A stretch of DNA of 10,218 nucleotides from an uncultured Mailhella sp. (GTDB lineage Bacteria; Desulfobacterota; Desulfovibrionia; Desulfovibrionales; Desulfovibrionaceae): NCBI GenBank assembly GCA_948482415.1, contig CAOMFZ010000070.1:1-10218 (forward strand). Direction: 5' to 3'. The translations under genes and the position numbers were made by a program. Positions 1 through 6,924 of the stretch are shown here, piece after piece (the stretch's first letter is position 1; each line of letters starts with the position of its first letter). A model generated the notes under the pieces. The model had not been told where the DNA came from. It ran no database searches and saw nothing but the letters and a program-made list of their open reading frames with translations.

Positions 1-37
1 AAAAACGTTTTGCGTTTTTCTCAATCAGCGAGGTACG

Positions 38-90
38 TTTATGCACCATTTCGTTTCCGCTGTCAAGAACTTTTTTTATTTTTTTTAACT
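38..90 (-). promoter_or_regulatory. Strong leftward promoter with UP-like A-tracts
   Basis: Read on the minus strand, a perfect -35 box TTGACA (61-66) is followed after 17 bases by CATAAA (38-43, four of six matches to TATAAT). A GC-rich discriminator (CGTACCTCGC) follows it. Directly upstream of the -35, at 67-90, lie long phased A-tracts where an UP element for the RNA polymerase alpha subunit would bind. A perfect -35, an UP element and a GC-rich discriminator together are typical of rRNA and tRNA operon promoters under growth-rate control. The start would be near 30-31 and the transcript leaves the window to the left, so the gene it serves cannot be seen. The -10 is imperfect. An alternative reading is the start of a minus-strand protein at the ATG at 47-49, but that ATG lies between the two boxes and has a poor ribosome site. 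Confidence 0.5.
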
Positions 91-524
91 TTTTTCAAAA
101 AGTCCGTTTTCCTTTGAAATTCCTTGCTTAGAGCTTTTACCCTAAACCCACCCCAAAAGAAAACTTCTCACAGCAGGAGATTTCTTTATGAACCTTTAAC
201 TCTCCTCTGTCAACTTAAATCTTAACTTTAATGTATTTAAATTTTTAAACTTTATTTAACAATATATTAGCTATTCCCTTTTGCTGTTTTTTATTCTAAT
301 ACAATAACTTTCAAAATTGACTTTTCAATTATCTAATTTCTAATAGTATAAATTAAATTTTCTTTAATTTTAAAAGTTAATTTTTCTTTAAAATTTAATG
401 AGTTATATTTATTTTTTGCAATTAACTACTTAAATTTATTAACAATTTTTCATTTTTAACTTGACAAAAATATCAATTTTAACAAGAAAATATCTTATTA
501 CTTATTATCTATAAAGGAACTATT
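91..524. other. AT-rich intergenic region without a recognisable gene
   Basis: No credible coding region is seen on either strand. From about 200 onward the sequence is extremely AT-rich. Small elements can be picked out: a Shine-Dalgarno-like AGGAGA (175-180) before an ATG with only two further codons and a stop (188-199), a 6-bp inverted repeat AATTGA/TCAATT (315-330), and a perfect TTGACA (461-466) without a -10 box at a normal distance. A TTAACA-18-TATTAT pair (479-508) could be a promoter for the gene at 525, but it would leave almost no leader ahead of the ribosome site. The composition fits the 5' region of an acquired or silenced gene, but nothing proves it. Confidence 0.5.
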
Positions 525-947
525 ATGAAAAAATCCGCTTCTGCTTCAAAAACACAAAAAAATAAATATACTGCCAAAGAAAAAATAGAGAAAAGTGTAA
601 ATTCCAATTCTCAGCAATCTTCTTTTTTTGCTTTTCCCTATACAAATTCCCAAAATGAAACAAAATACATATACGAAAATCAAAGTCCGAAAGATTTATT
701 CATCCATAGTCCGATACATTTTTTTCACGAACAGCATAAACCGCTGACATGGTGTTATTCGCTCACGCCCATTCATTTACGCAATCTTGAAATTATCTGC
801 AAGATTTTTGGACGCAGCCGTTACACTGTCAAGCAATGGGCAAGGGAAGGCGCTCCTATTGTTTACGACGGTGTCAGCTATATTTCCGAATACAATGCCC
901 TCTTTTCCTGGCTGCTCAATTATTATAAAGACAATGTCTGGCAATAA
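525..947 (+). CDS. Small helix-turn-helix protein with disordered N-terminus
   Basis: This 140-residue protein of unknown exact function probably binds DNA. Residues 1-55 are low in complexity and rich in Lys, Ser, Asn and Gln, so likely disordered and basic. Residues 85-135 look like a compact helix-turn-helix. The stretch LEIICKIFGRSRYTVKQW (88-105) has the spacing of a recognition-helix motif, and REGAPIVYDGVSYIS (107-121) could be a short beta wing. This resembles the small DNA-binding domains of phage terminase small subunits (Nu1-like) and excisionase-like proteins, in which a W-x-x-x-G-A-P-I stretch follows the recognition helix. No phage genes are nearby, so a packaging role is not supported. 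AAAGGAAC lies 5 bases ahead of the ATG. The gene stands alone behind a very AT-rich leader and converges on the MerR gene with 46 bases between and no strong terminator. Domain assignment is from pattern only. Confidence 0.75.
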   Translation: MKKSASASKTQKNKYTAKEKIEKSVNSNSQQSSFFAFPYTNSQNETKYIYENQSPKDLFIHSPIHFFHEQHKPLTWCYSLTPIHLRNLEIICKIFGRSRYTVKQWAREGAPIVYDGVSYISEYNALFSWLLNYYKDNVWQ

Positions 948-993
948 CATGAAAATGATTTCACTTATTCCTGCAACAAAACGGTAATTAATT

Positions 994-1368
994 TTAACCA
1001 TTCTTTGCCATGCATTCTATTTCTTGCTGATAAAAATCTATTTTCTCGTCTAATTTCGTTTTATGTTCACACAGCTGTGTTATTTGCGCAATAAGGCTTT
1101 TTCTGTGCTCTATCAGCATTTCTTTTCGCTGCTTCAGCGTACTGCTGCCTTTAGCCCGTAATTTTGCATACTGCTGTATATCTTTAATAGCCATGCCTGT
1201 ATCTTTCAAGCGTTTTATAAATTCTATCCACAATAAATCGTTATCAGAATAACAGCGGCGATTACTCTTATTGCGTTCCGGCAGGATTAAACCCTCCTGC
1301 TCATAGTAACGCAGCGTATGTATACCTAAATTTGTCAGCTTTGAAAATTCACCGATACTGTATTGCAC
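994..1368 (-). CDS. MerR-family transcriptional regulator
   Basis: This 124-residue cytoplasmic activator/repressor has a winged helix-turn-helix at residues 1-70. The start MQYSIGEFSKLTNLGIHTLR, then YYEQEGLI and the wing RNKSNRRCYSDNDL, are diagnostic of MerR. Residues 75-118 form the long coiled-coil helix used for dimerisation. The short C-terminal tail lacks the paired cysteines of metal sensors such as MerR, CueR or ZntR. Cysteines occur only at 39, 100 and 119, so a sensor of aldehydes, electrophiles or an organic ligand is more likely than a metal sensor; the ligand is unknown. The start is GTG, with GGAG seven bases upstream (1376-1379). The gene is divergent from the short-chain dehydrogenase across an 83-base gap holding a MerR-type operator, so it most likely controls that gene and possibly itself. 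Confidence 0.9.
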   Translation of the reverse strand: MQYSIGEFSKLTNLGIHTLRYYEQEGLILPERNKSNRRCYSDNDLLWIEFIKRLKDTGMAIKDIQQYAKLRAKGSSTLKQRKEMLIEHRKSLIAQITQLCEHKTKLDEKIDFYQQEIECMAKNG

Positions 1369-1387
1369 AAAATTTCTCCGTATTTTC

Positions 1388-1418
1388 TTGACATAGAGTT
1401 AACTCTATATTGTATACT
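1388..1418 (+). promoter_or_regulatory. MerR-type promoter with 19-bp spacer
   Basis: A perfect -35 TTGACA (1388-1393) and a -10 TATACT (1413-1418) are separated by 19 bases (1394-1412). That overlong spacer is the hallmark of promoters activated by MerR-family proteins, which untwist the DNA so that RNA polymerase can contact both boxes. It points toward the dehydrogenase at 1452. The expected start is about 1425, giving a leader of roughly 27 bases that contains the AAGGAG ribosome site (1437-1442). Confidence 0.85.
1393..1408. promoter_or_regulatory. Palindromic operator for the MerR regulator
   Basis: ATAGAGTTAACTCTAT is a perfect 16-bp palindrome lying inside the spacer between the -35 and -10 boxes. 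This is exactly where dimeric MerR proteins bind. The neighbouring divergent MerR gene is the obvious binder. The site also lies in the upstream region of the MerR gene itself, so autoregulation is possible. Confidence 0.85.
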
Positions 1419-1451
1419 CAAGACTATATCACATAAAAGGAGAATTTGTAA

Positions 1452-2240
1452 ATGCTGCAAAACACAAAAAACTATGCTGTGATTACAGGAGCAAGTTCAG
1501 GTATTGGCTATGAAACAGCAAAAGCCTTTGCCGCACGGGGAAATAACCTTATTATAATTGCCCGCAGAAAAGATAAATTGGAAGCATTAAAGCAAGAAAT
1601 TACTGCTCTCTTTCCTGCTCTTGATGTTATCATTAAAACTGCTGATTTATCTGCTATGCAGACTGTTTTTCATCTATACAGCGACATAAGGGATTATCCG
1701 CTGCAAACATGGATTAATAACGCAGGATTTGGCAACTATGATAGTATTGCTCATCAGAATTTAGAAAAAGTCAGCCAAATGATACACTTAAATATCGAAG
1801 CGCTGACCATTTTTTCCTCTTTATTTGTACGCGATTTCAAAGACAGAGAAAACACTCAGCTTATTAATATTTCTTCCTGCGGAGGCTATACCATAGTTCC
1901 CCATGCTGTAACCTATTGCGCGGCAAAATTTTATGTCAGCGCCTTTACTGAAGGGCTTGCATGGGAATTAAAAGTAAATCAGGCAAAAATGAAAGCAAAG
2001 GTATTGGCTCCAGCTGCAACCAAAACAGAATTTGGAAAAATTGCGAATAATGTAACTGACTATGATTATGATAAAATCTTCAGTACTTATCATACAGCGA
2101 AACAAACTGCATCGTTTTTGCTTGAACTCTATGACAGCGACAAAACAGTAGGACTGATTGACAGGGAAGATTTTTCTTTCCATTTATGCAGTCCCCTGTT
2201 TCCTTATGCCGGAAATTCAGCCCACAATCAAAAACTATAA
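1452..2240 (+). CDS. Short-chain dehydrogenase/reductase (SDR)
   Basis: This 262-residue classical SDR is an NAD(P)-dependent oxidoreductase. The cofactor motif TGASSGIG is at residues 12-19, NNAG at 89-92, the catalytic Asn is probably N114, the Ser is in ISS (140-142), and the Tyr/Lys pair is YCAAK (155-159). Arg-Arg at 38-39 after the second strand favours NADPH over NADH. After the active site, APAATKTEF (188-196) is the substrate-side loop in the usual P-x-x-T position. The overall pattern resembles the YqjQ/DltE-like group of uncharacterised SDRs; the substrate cannot be read from the sequence. AAGGAG sits nine bases ahead of the ATG. It is transcribed from the MerR-type promoter, which suggests induction by a small molecule, perhaps a reactive carbonyl that the enzyme reduces; that link is inference. 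Length and motifs are intact. Confidence 0.9.
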   Translation: MLQNTKNYAVITGASSGIGYETAKAFAARGNNLIIIARRKDKLEALKQEITALFPALDVIIKTADLSAMQTVFHLYSDIRDYPLQTWINNAGFGNYDSIAHQNLEKVSQMIHLNIEALTIFSSLFVRDFKDRENTQLINISSCGGYTIVPHAVTYCAAKFYVSAFTEGLAWELKVNQAKMKAKVLAPAATKTEFGKIANNVTDYDYDKIFSTYHTAKQTASFLLELYDSDKTVGLIDREDFSFHLCSPLFPYAGNSAHNQKL

Positions 2241-2274
2241 CTTGTTCGCATAATTAATAATAAAACAATATAAA

Positions 2275-2307
2275 AAAGCCCCCCGTTTTATTCAAAAGAG
2301 GGGCTTT
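2275..2307. terminator. Bidirectional intrinsic terminator between SDR and cyclophilin
   Basis: AAAGCCCC (2275-2282) pairs with GGGGCTTT (2300-2307). The interior also holds a TTTT/AAAA pairing (2286-2289 with 2294-2297). On the minus strand the stem is followed by a run of six T, so it best serves the cyclophilin gene. On the plus strand the tail TTTCATTATTTT is weaker but usable for the SDR gene. The two genes converge here. Confidence 0.85.
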
Positions 2308-2327
2308 CATTATTTTAAGTATCAATA

Positions 2328-2897
2328 TTATTTACTGATAATTTCTGCTTTTGTAATCACAACAGGTGTTTTTGGCACATCGTCATAAAAGCCGCGGCTT
2401 TGTGTTTCAACTTTAGCAATGGCATCAACAACGTCCTTGCCTTCAACAACTTTTCCAAAAACAGCATATCCCCAGCCGGAAATTGTTGGAGTTCTGAAAT
2501 TCAGAAAATCATTATCCTTTACATTGATAAAGAACTGTCCTGTTGCTGAATGAGGATCTTGTGTACGAGCCATAGCAATAGTATATTTATCATTGGCAAG
2601 TCCGTTATCAGCTTCATTTTGAATAGGCTGACGAGTTTCTTTTTGGTTCATGTCAGCGTCAAAGCCACCGCCCTGAATCATAAAACCGTCAATCACACGG
2701 TGAAAAACAAGTCCGTCATAGAAACCGTCTTTCACATATTGTTCAAAATTAGCGGAAGTAATAGGGGCTTTTTCCGGGTTGAGTTCAAGAACGATATCAC
2801 CCATAGTTGTTGTCAATTTAATCACTGGTTTTCCTCCTGCTTGCACATCTCCTGCCATAAAAAACATAAAGGTCAAGCATAATAATAGTATACGCAT
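2328..2897 (-). CDS. Exported cyclophilin-type peptidyl-prolyl cis-trans isomerase
   Basis: This 189-residue enzyme catalyses cis-trans isomerisation of X-Pro bonds during protein folding. Residues 1-20 (MRILLLCLTFMFFMAGDVQA) form a signal peptide with a probable cut after A20, so the mature enzyme should act in the periplasm, like PpiA. The cyclophilin core shows FHRVIDGFMIQGG (65-77) with catalytic Arg67, SATGQFFINV (117-126) and Trp142 before the VFGKV strand. I chose this ATG because GGAG (2905-2908) lies seven bases upstream. An ATG two codons earlier would have only one base of spacing, and a longer frame reaching 2975 lacks a ribosome site and would mask the signal peptide. It lies just after the clpB terminator and has its own promoter. 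As I recall, a cyclophilin gene also follows clpB in Desulfovibrio vulgaris. Confidence 0.92.
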   Translation of the reverse strand: MRILLLCLTFMFFMAGDVQAGGKPVIKLTTTMGDIVLELNPEKAPITSANFEQYVKDGFYDGLVFHRVIDGFMIQGGGFDADMNQKETRQPIQNEADNGLANDKYTIAMARTQDPHSATGQFFINVKDNDFLNFRTPTISGWGYAVFGKVVEGKDVVDAIAKVETQSRGFYDDVPKTPVVITKAEIISK

Positions 2898-2924
2898 GGG
2901 CATTCTCCAAGCAATATTTTTATC

Positions 2925-2953
2925 AGTATAGGTTATTTTTTTGATAAAGGCAA
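2925..2953 (-). promoter_or_regulatory. Sigma70-like promoter of the cyclophilin gene
   Basis: On the minus strand TTGCCT (2948-2953) and TATACT (2925-2930) are separated by exactly 17 bases. The start would fall near 2918, giving a leader of about 20 bases with the GGAG site. Since the clpB terminator lies immediately upstream, the cyclophilin is probably transcribed separately from the chaperone operon, with some read-through possible. Confidence 0.65.
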
Positions 2954-2955
2954 AG

Positions 2956-2983
2956 AAAAAAAGGTGGTTTCCCACCTTTTTTT
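2956..2983 (-). terminator. Intrinsic terminator overlapping the clpB stop codon
   Basis: Seven A plus GGTGG (2956-2967) pair with CCACC plus seven T (2972-2983) around a TTTC loop, a 12-bp perfect stem. On the minus strand the 3' arm is a T run, as expected for a Rho-independent terminator. The base of the stem reaches into the clpB TAA codon at 2982-2984, so the terminator starts at the end of the reading frame. It is symmetrical enough to work in both directions. Confidence 0.85.
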
Positions 2984-5603
2984 AGTTAATTATTTCGAAT
3001 GCCAGGGGTTCAAACTCGTCATCAGCCTTTTTCACAAGCACCTTGCATTCATCAGGGATTTGACCGCCAATCATGCCGCGTGCAAGGCGAGTTTCCAGTT
3101 CATTTTGCAAATAGCGTTTCAGAGGTCTTGCCCCATAGGCAGGGTCGTAGGCTTCATGAGCAATAAAACGTTTTGCTTCATCAGTCAGTTCCAGTTCAAT
3201 TTTATGTTCGGCAAGGCGTTTGCGCAAACGTCCAAGCAGAACATCAACAATGGCAACAACCTGATTTTCCAAAAGTGGTGAAAACATAACTGTTTCATCA
3301 ACACGGTTCAAAAATTCCGGACGGAAGAATTGTTTGAGCTGAGCCATAACCTTGTCTTTCAAGCCGTCAGCAAAAGAGCCGTCTTCTTTGATACCTTCCA
3401 AAATCATATTTGAGCCGATATTTGAGGTCATGATGATAATGGTATTGCGAAAATCAACCGTTCTGCCCTGACTGTCCGTCAAACGTCCGTCATCAAGGAG
3501 CTGAAGCATGGTATTGAACACGTCCGGGTGAGCCTTTTCAATTTCATCAAGCAGAACAACAGAATATGGTTTACGGCGTACGGCTTCAGTCAACTGTCCG
3601 CCTTCATCATAACCAATATATCCCGGAGGCGCACCAATAAGACGGGAAACCGAATGTTTTTCCATATATTCGCTCATATCAAGACGCACCATATTGTCTT
3701 CTGTATCAAAAAGAGCCTCAGCAAGCGCCTTACAAAGTTCTGTTTTACCAACCCCGGTAGGACCAAGGAAGATAAAGGACGCAAGCGGACGCATGGGGTC
3801 AGAAAGTCCGGCTCTGGCACGAAGAACAGCATCAGCCACAACCTGTACAGCTTCATCCTGTCCCACAACGCGTTTATGCAGAGTATCAGGAAGAGCAAGG
3901 AGTTTTTCCCGTTCTGACTGCAAAAGACGCGTTACAGGAATACCTGTCCATTTTGCAACAATGGCAGCCACATCATCAGGATGCACTTCTTCCTTGAGCA
4001 AACGGGTTTCAGATGCTTTTTCAGCTCCGCCCTGCTGTTCAAAACCTGCAAGCTGCTTCTGTAAATCGAGCAAGGTTGAATACTTGAGTTTTGCGGCTTT
4101 TTCCAAATCATAATTGCGTTCTGCTTCAGCTATTGCAAAGTTAACCTTTTCAATATCCTCTTTGATTTTGCGGACTTTATCAATGGAGCCCTTTTCCTGT
4201 TCCCATTGCTCGCGAAGAAGGGTCTGTTTAGCTTTGAGCTCGGAAAGTTCCCCTTCCAAGCGCTGCAGACGCTGCATGGACGCAGAATCTGTTTCACGGC
4301 GCAGGGCTTCTTTTTCTATTTCAAGCTGCATAACCTTACGGTTTGCTTCGTCAAGTTCTGTAGGCAGACTGTCAATTTCCGTACGAATCATAGCCGCAGC
4401 TTCATCAATAATATCAATGGCTTTATCCGGCAGCTGACGATCCGGAATATACCGAATACCCAGCATGACAGCTTCAACAATGGCAGAGTCACTGATGCGC
4501 ACGCCATGGTGAAGTTCAAACTTATCTTTCAGCCCGCGCAAAATGGAAATAGCATCTTCCTGACTTGGTTCGTCAACCATAACAGGCTGGAAACGGCGTT
4601 CAAGAGCCGGGTCTTTTTCTATATATTTGCGGTATTCGTCAATGGTTGTGGCACCAATACAATGCAGTTCACCACGGGCAAGCATTGGTTTGAGCAAGTT
4701 GCCTGCGTCCATGGAGCCTTCAGTTTTGCCTGCGCCGACAATGGTATGCAGTTCGTCAATGAAGAGAATGATTTGCCCTTCTGATTTTTCCACTTCCGAA
4801 AGCACAGCTTTTAACCGTTCTTCAAATTCACCGCGATATTTTGCCCCTGCAATCAGAGAACCCATATCAAGCGCAATCAAACGCTTATTTTTCAGACTTT
4901 CCGGCACATCACCCTTGACAATACGGTGAGCCAGACCTTCAACAATAGCAGTTTTACCGACTCCTGCTTCCCCAATAAGTACAGGGTTGTTCTTGGTTCG
5001 GCGTGAAAGGATACGGATTGTACGGCGTATTTCCTGATCACGTCCGATAACAGGGTCAAGCTTACCTTTGCCGGCAGCTTCAACAAGGTCACGTCCATAT
5101 TTTGCAAGCGCTTCAAAGGTTTCTTCCGGATTTGGACTGGTAATGCGATGAGGCCCGCGAAGTTCCTCTGTGGCTTTCATAAAGCGAGCCTGATCAATAC
5201 CGTGTTTTCTGAATACATCACCAAGCAACCCGCTGGGATTTGGTCCGATAATTTCATGGAAAATGTGTTCAACACTGATATATTCGTCCTGCATTTTCTT
5301 TGCCAGCATTTCAGCCTGTGCAAGCGCTTTATTGACGCGCGTTGTCACATGTATGTTTTGGGCATCACTGCCCGGACCGCTGACACGCGGACGTTTATTC
5401 AAAATTTGGTCAACATCTTGTTTTAATTGACTTACATTCACGTTCATTCTTTGCAGAATAGACGGAATAAGTCCTTTTTCCTGTTCCAAAAATGCATACA
5501 CAAGGTGCTCTGCATCAATTTCCTGATGTTCCCTTGCATATGCTATGCTTTGTGCAGAGGAAAAAGCTTCTTGTGCTTTTTGGGTTAATCTATTGATATC
5601 CAT
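2982..5603 (-). CDS. clpB: ClpB disaggregase (Hsp104 family AAA+ chaperone)
   Basis: This full-length 873-residue ClpB is a hexameric ATPase that pulls polypeptides out of aggregates together with DnaK and J-proteins in the cytoplasm. In order it has: the Clp N-domain (1-145); AAA+ module 1 with Walker A GEAGVGKT (211-218), pore loop GAKYRGEF (253-260), Walker B ending in Asp-Glu (283-284) and arginine fingers ERR (335-337); and the long coiled-coil middle domain (about 410-525), which separates ClpB from ClpA. AAA+ module 2 follows with Walker A GPTGVGKT (614-621), pore loop GYIGY (661-665), Walker B LLDEIEK (684-690) and sensor-2 GARPLKR (824-830). No IGF/L loop for ClpP binding is evident. 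GAGGA lies seven bases ahead of the ATG. It is the last gene of the cbpA-cbpM-clpB operon, 26 bases after cbpM. An ATG at codon 142 lies near where Escherichia coli begins its short ClpB form, but its ribosome site is weak. Confidence 0.98.
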   Translation of the reverse strand: MDINRLTQKAQEAFSSAQSIAYAREHQEIDAEHLVYAFLEQEKGLIPSILQRMNVNVSQLKQDVDQILNKRPRVSGPGSDAQNIHVTTRVNKALAQAEMLAKKMQDEYISVEHIFHEIIGPNPSGLLGDVFRKHGIDQARFMKATEELRGPHRITSPNPEETFEALAKYGRDLVEAAGKGKLDPVIGRDQEIRRTIRILSRRTKNNPVLIGEAGVGKTAIVEGLAHRIVKGDVPESLKNKRLIALDMGSLIAGAKYRGEFEERLKAVLSEVEKSEGQIILFIDELHTIVGAGKTEGSMDAGNLLKPMLARGELHCIGATTIDEYRKYIEKDPALERRFQPVMVDEPSQEDAISILRGLKDKFELHHGVRISDSAIVEAVMLGIRYIPDRQLPDKAIDIIDEAAAMIRTEIDSLPTELDEANRKVMQLEIEKEALRRETDSASMQRLQRLEGELSELKAKQTLLREQWEQEKGSIDKVRKIKEDIEKVNFAIAEAERNYDLEKAAKLKYSTLLDLQKQLAGFEQQGGAEKASETRLLKEEVHPDDVAAIVAKWTGIPVTRLLQSEREKLLALPDTLHKRVVGQDEAVQVVADAVLRARAGLSDPMRPLASFIFLGPTGVGKTELCKALAEALFDTEDNMVRLDMSEYMEKHSVSRLIGAPPGYIGYDEGGQLTEAVRRKPYSVVLLDEIEKAHPDVFNTMLQLLDDGRLTDSQGRTVDFRNTIIIMTSNIGSNMILEGIKEDGSFADGLKDKVMAQLKQFFRPEFLNRVDETVMFSPLLENQVVAIVDVLLGRLRKRLAEHKIELELTDEAKRFIAHEAYDPAYGARPLKRYLQNELETRLARGMIGGQIPDECKVLVKKADDEFEPLAFEIIN

Positions 5604-5629
5604 ATATTTTTCCTCAATTATTCTAAATT

Positions 5630-5911
5630 CTACTCAATATTTTTTAACTGCGCGATTTGGTTTTCCAAATCATCAATTTTTTCCAGTAAATCAACAATCA
5701 TGGCTCCTGCGTGACAAGGTATTTCAAAATCCCTGCAAAGCCTTTCCGCTTTACGGATTTTAAAAATATCACCGGAACTGAATAAATTGTTTTCGGTTTC
5801 TATTGGCTGCAGCCAGCCAATATCAATATATTCCTGACATTTTTTTTCTTCAATCTCTGCTTCCTGCACAAACTGTAAAAAGCTTAGAAAGGTATAATCG
5901 GATTCTCGCAT
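5630..5911 (-). CDS. cbpM: CbpM-like modulator of the J-domain protein
   Basis: This small protein of 93 residues is of the MerR-like CbpM type. In Escherichia coli CbpM binds the J-domain of CbpA and inhibits its co-chaperone activity. Here residues 4-60 show the expected layout: YTFLSFLQFVQEAEI, then EEKKCQEYIDIGWLQPIE, then a helix rich in basic residues (FKIRKAERLCRDF, 50-62). A C-terminal leucine-rich helix, VDLLEKIDDLENQIAQLK (73-90), could be a coiled coil. I start it at 5911, where AAGGA lies six bases upstream; a frame running further upstream to 5941 would overlap the end of the J-protein gene and lacks a site. Only one base separates its ATG from the preceding stop codon, so translation is probably coupled. 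The position between a J-protein and clpB supports the assignment. Identity with the family is by pattern, not alignment. Confidence 0.85.
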   Translation of the reverse strand: MRESDYTFLSFLQFVQEAEIEEKKCQEYIDIGWLQPIETENNLFSSGDIFKIRKAERLCRDFEIPCHAGAMIVDLLEKIDDLENQIAQLKNIE

Positions 5912-5912
5912 A

Positions 5913-6851
5913 TTATTTCCTTTCTGTACCATTCTGGGCACTTAGACTTGCAAGTTCTTCCCATAATGCTTTTTCTTTATCACTCATTGTATTTAAATTC
6001 GGCGTATCAATGTCAATAATAACATATTCATCACCTATTGCTCCAATGCCTTTGCCTTTCAAGCGAAGTTTCTTGCCGCTCTTCATTCCTGCCGGAATTT
6101 TGAGCTCCACATCGCCATCAAGGGTCGGAACACGAAGTTTTGTACCAAAAACAGCTTCTATCGGCTTGATAAACATTTGACAGCTGATATCAAAGCCATC
6201 GCTTTTAAATTTCGGATGTACGGCATAATGAACTGTCAAATAAAGATCGCCATTGGGTGTACCGGCTCTTCCCTGTCCTGCCAAACGGAGTTTCGCCCCG
6301 TTTTTTATTCCCTTGGGAATATTGACATTCAAGGATTTTGGTCCTTCCGGCATATTCAGGGTAAAACTTTTTGGTCCGCCTTTATGCGCTTCTTCTAAAC
6401 TGATTTGTACATTGGCTTCCACATCCTGACCTTTGCGCTGGCGCTGATAAGCACTGCCGCCGAAACCGCCGCTGCCAAAACCTGCACCGCCAAAGCCGCC
6501 GTGCTGACCAAAGAGCATTTCAAAGAAATCACTGAAATCACCGCCGCCAAAGCCGCCCTGACCGCCCTGAAAATTAAATTGGAAATTTTCAAAACCGGGA
6601 GCTCCCTGAAAATTCTGACCGTCTTTCCAATTTGGTCCAAGCTGGTCATAAAGTTTCCGTTTTTGCGGGTCTTTCAAAACCTCATGGGCTTCATTGACTT
6701 CTTTAAACTTTTCTTCAGCCTTGCTGTCACCCTGATTTAAATCCGGGTGATATTTACGCGCAAGTTTCTTATATGATTTATCAATTTCTTCTGTTGTTGC
6801 ATTTCTGCCAACTTCCAAAATTTTATAATAATCTTTATATGAAACAGACAT
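5913..6851 (-). CDS. cbpA: CbpA-type J-domain co-chaperone (DnaJ without zinc finger)
   Basis: This 312-residue J-protein stimulates the DnaK ATPase and delivers substrates. The J-domain (5-72) has YYKILEV, KKLARKYHPD with the HPD motif at 35-37, and the DPQKRKLYD helix IV. A Gly/Phe-rich linker spans about 78-134, with a DFSDFFEMLFG motif (105-115). There are no CxxCxGxG zinc-finger repeats. The two C-terminal beta domains start near 142 and include LNVNIPKGIKNGAKLRLAGQ (174-193) and LKIPAGMKSGKKLRLKGKG (250-268). This is the CbpA / type II DnaJ architecture. The start at 6851 has GAGGA six bases upstream; an in-frame ATG six codons earlier has no site. First gene of the cbpA-cbpM-clpB operon; it may substitute for DnaJ as ClpB partner, which is inference. 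Confidence 0.95.
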   Translation of the reverse strand: MSVSYKDYYKILEVGRNATTEEIDKSYKKLARKYHPDLNQGDSKAEEKFKEVNEAHEVLKDPQKRKLYDQLGPNWKDGQNFQGAPGFENFQFNFQGGQGGFGGGDFSDFFEMLFGQHGGFGGAGFGSGGFGGSAYQRQRKGQDVEANVQISLEEAHKGGPKSFTLNMPEGPKSLNVNIPKGIKNGAKLRLAGQGRAGTPNGDLYLTVHYAVHPKFKSDGFDISCQMFIKPIEAVFGTKLRVPTLDGDVELKIPAGMKSGKKLRLKGKGIGAIGDEYVIIDIDTPNLNTMSDKEKALWEELASLSAQNGTERK

Positions 6852-6924
6852 ATTTTTTCCTCTAATCATTTATAATCATTATAATTATTACATGATTTTC
6901 TGTATTCTTTTTACATTAAAATAA

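Noticed and set aside
1..19. Hairpin AAAAACG/CGTTTTT at the left edge
   Set aside because: Only two G-C pairs in the stem, and the flanking sequence is cut by the window edge, so a terminator cannot be supported.
1..49. Possible minus-strand protein starting at the ATG at 47-49 (MVHKRTSLIEK...)
   Set aside because: The frame leaves the window after 16 codons, has a poor ribosome site and lies inside the predicted promoter spacer, so the promoter reading is preferred.
175..199. Mini reading frame ATG-AAC-CTT-TAA with a good Shine-Dalgarno sequence
   Set aside because: Three codons long with no downstream gene for 300 bases; most likely chance.
950..963. TGAAA/TTTCA stem between the converging HTH and MerR genes
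   Set aside because: Five pairs, one of them G-C, and no T run, so too weak to call a terminator.
3694..4437. Long plus-strand open frames across clpB rich in Ser, Arg and Ala
   Set aside because: They are antisense to highly conserved ClpB AAA+ modules and have low-complexity translations; shadows of the real gene.
5178..5180. Internal ATG at clpB codon 142 as start of a short ClpB form
   Set aside because: Located near the Escherichia coli internal start but with only a weak AGG at a long distance upstream; not listed as a separate product.
6405..6740. Plus-strand frame rich in Ala over the J-protein Gly/Phe region
   Set aside because: Created by the repetitive Gly codons of the opposite strand; no ribosome site and no family resemblance.
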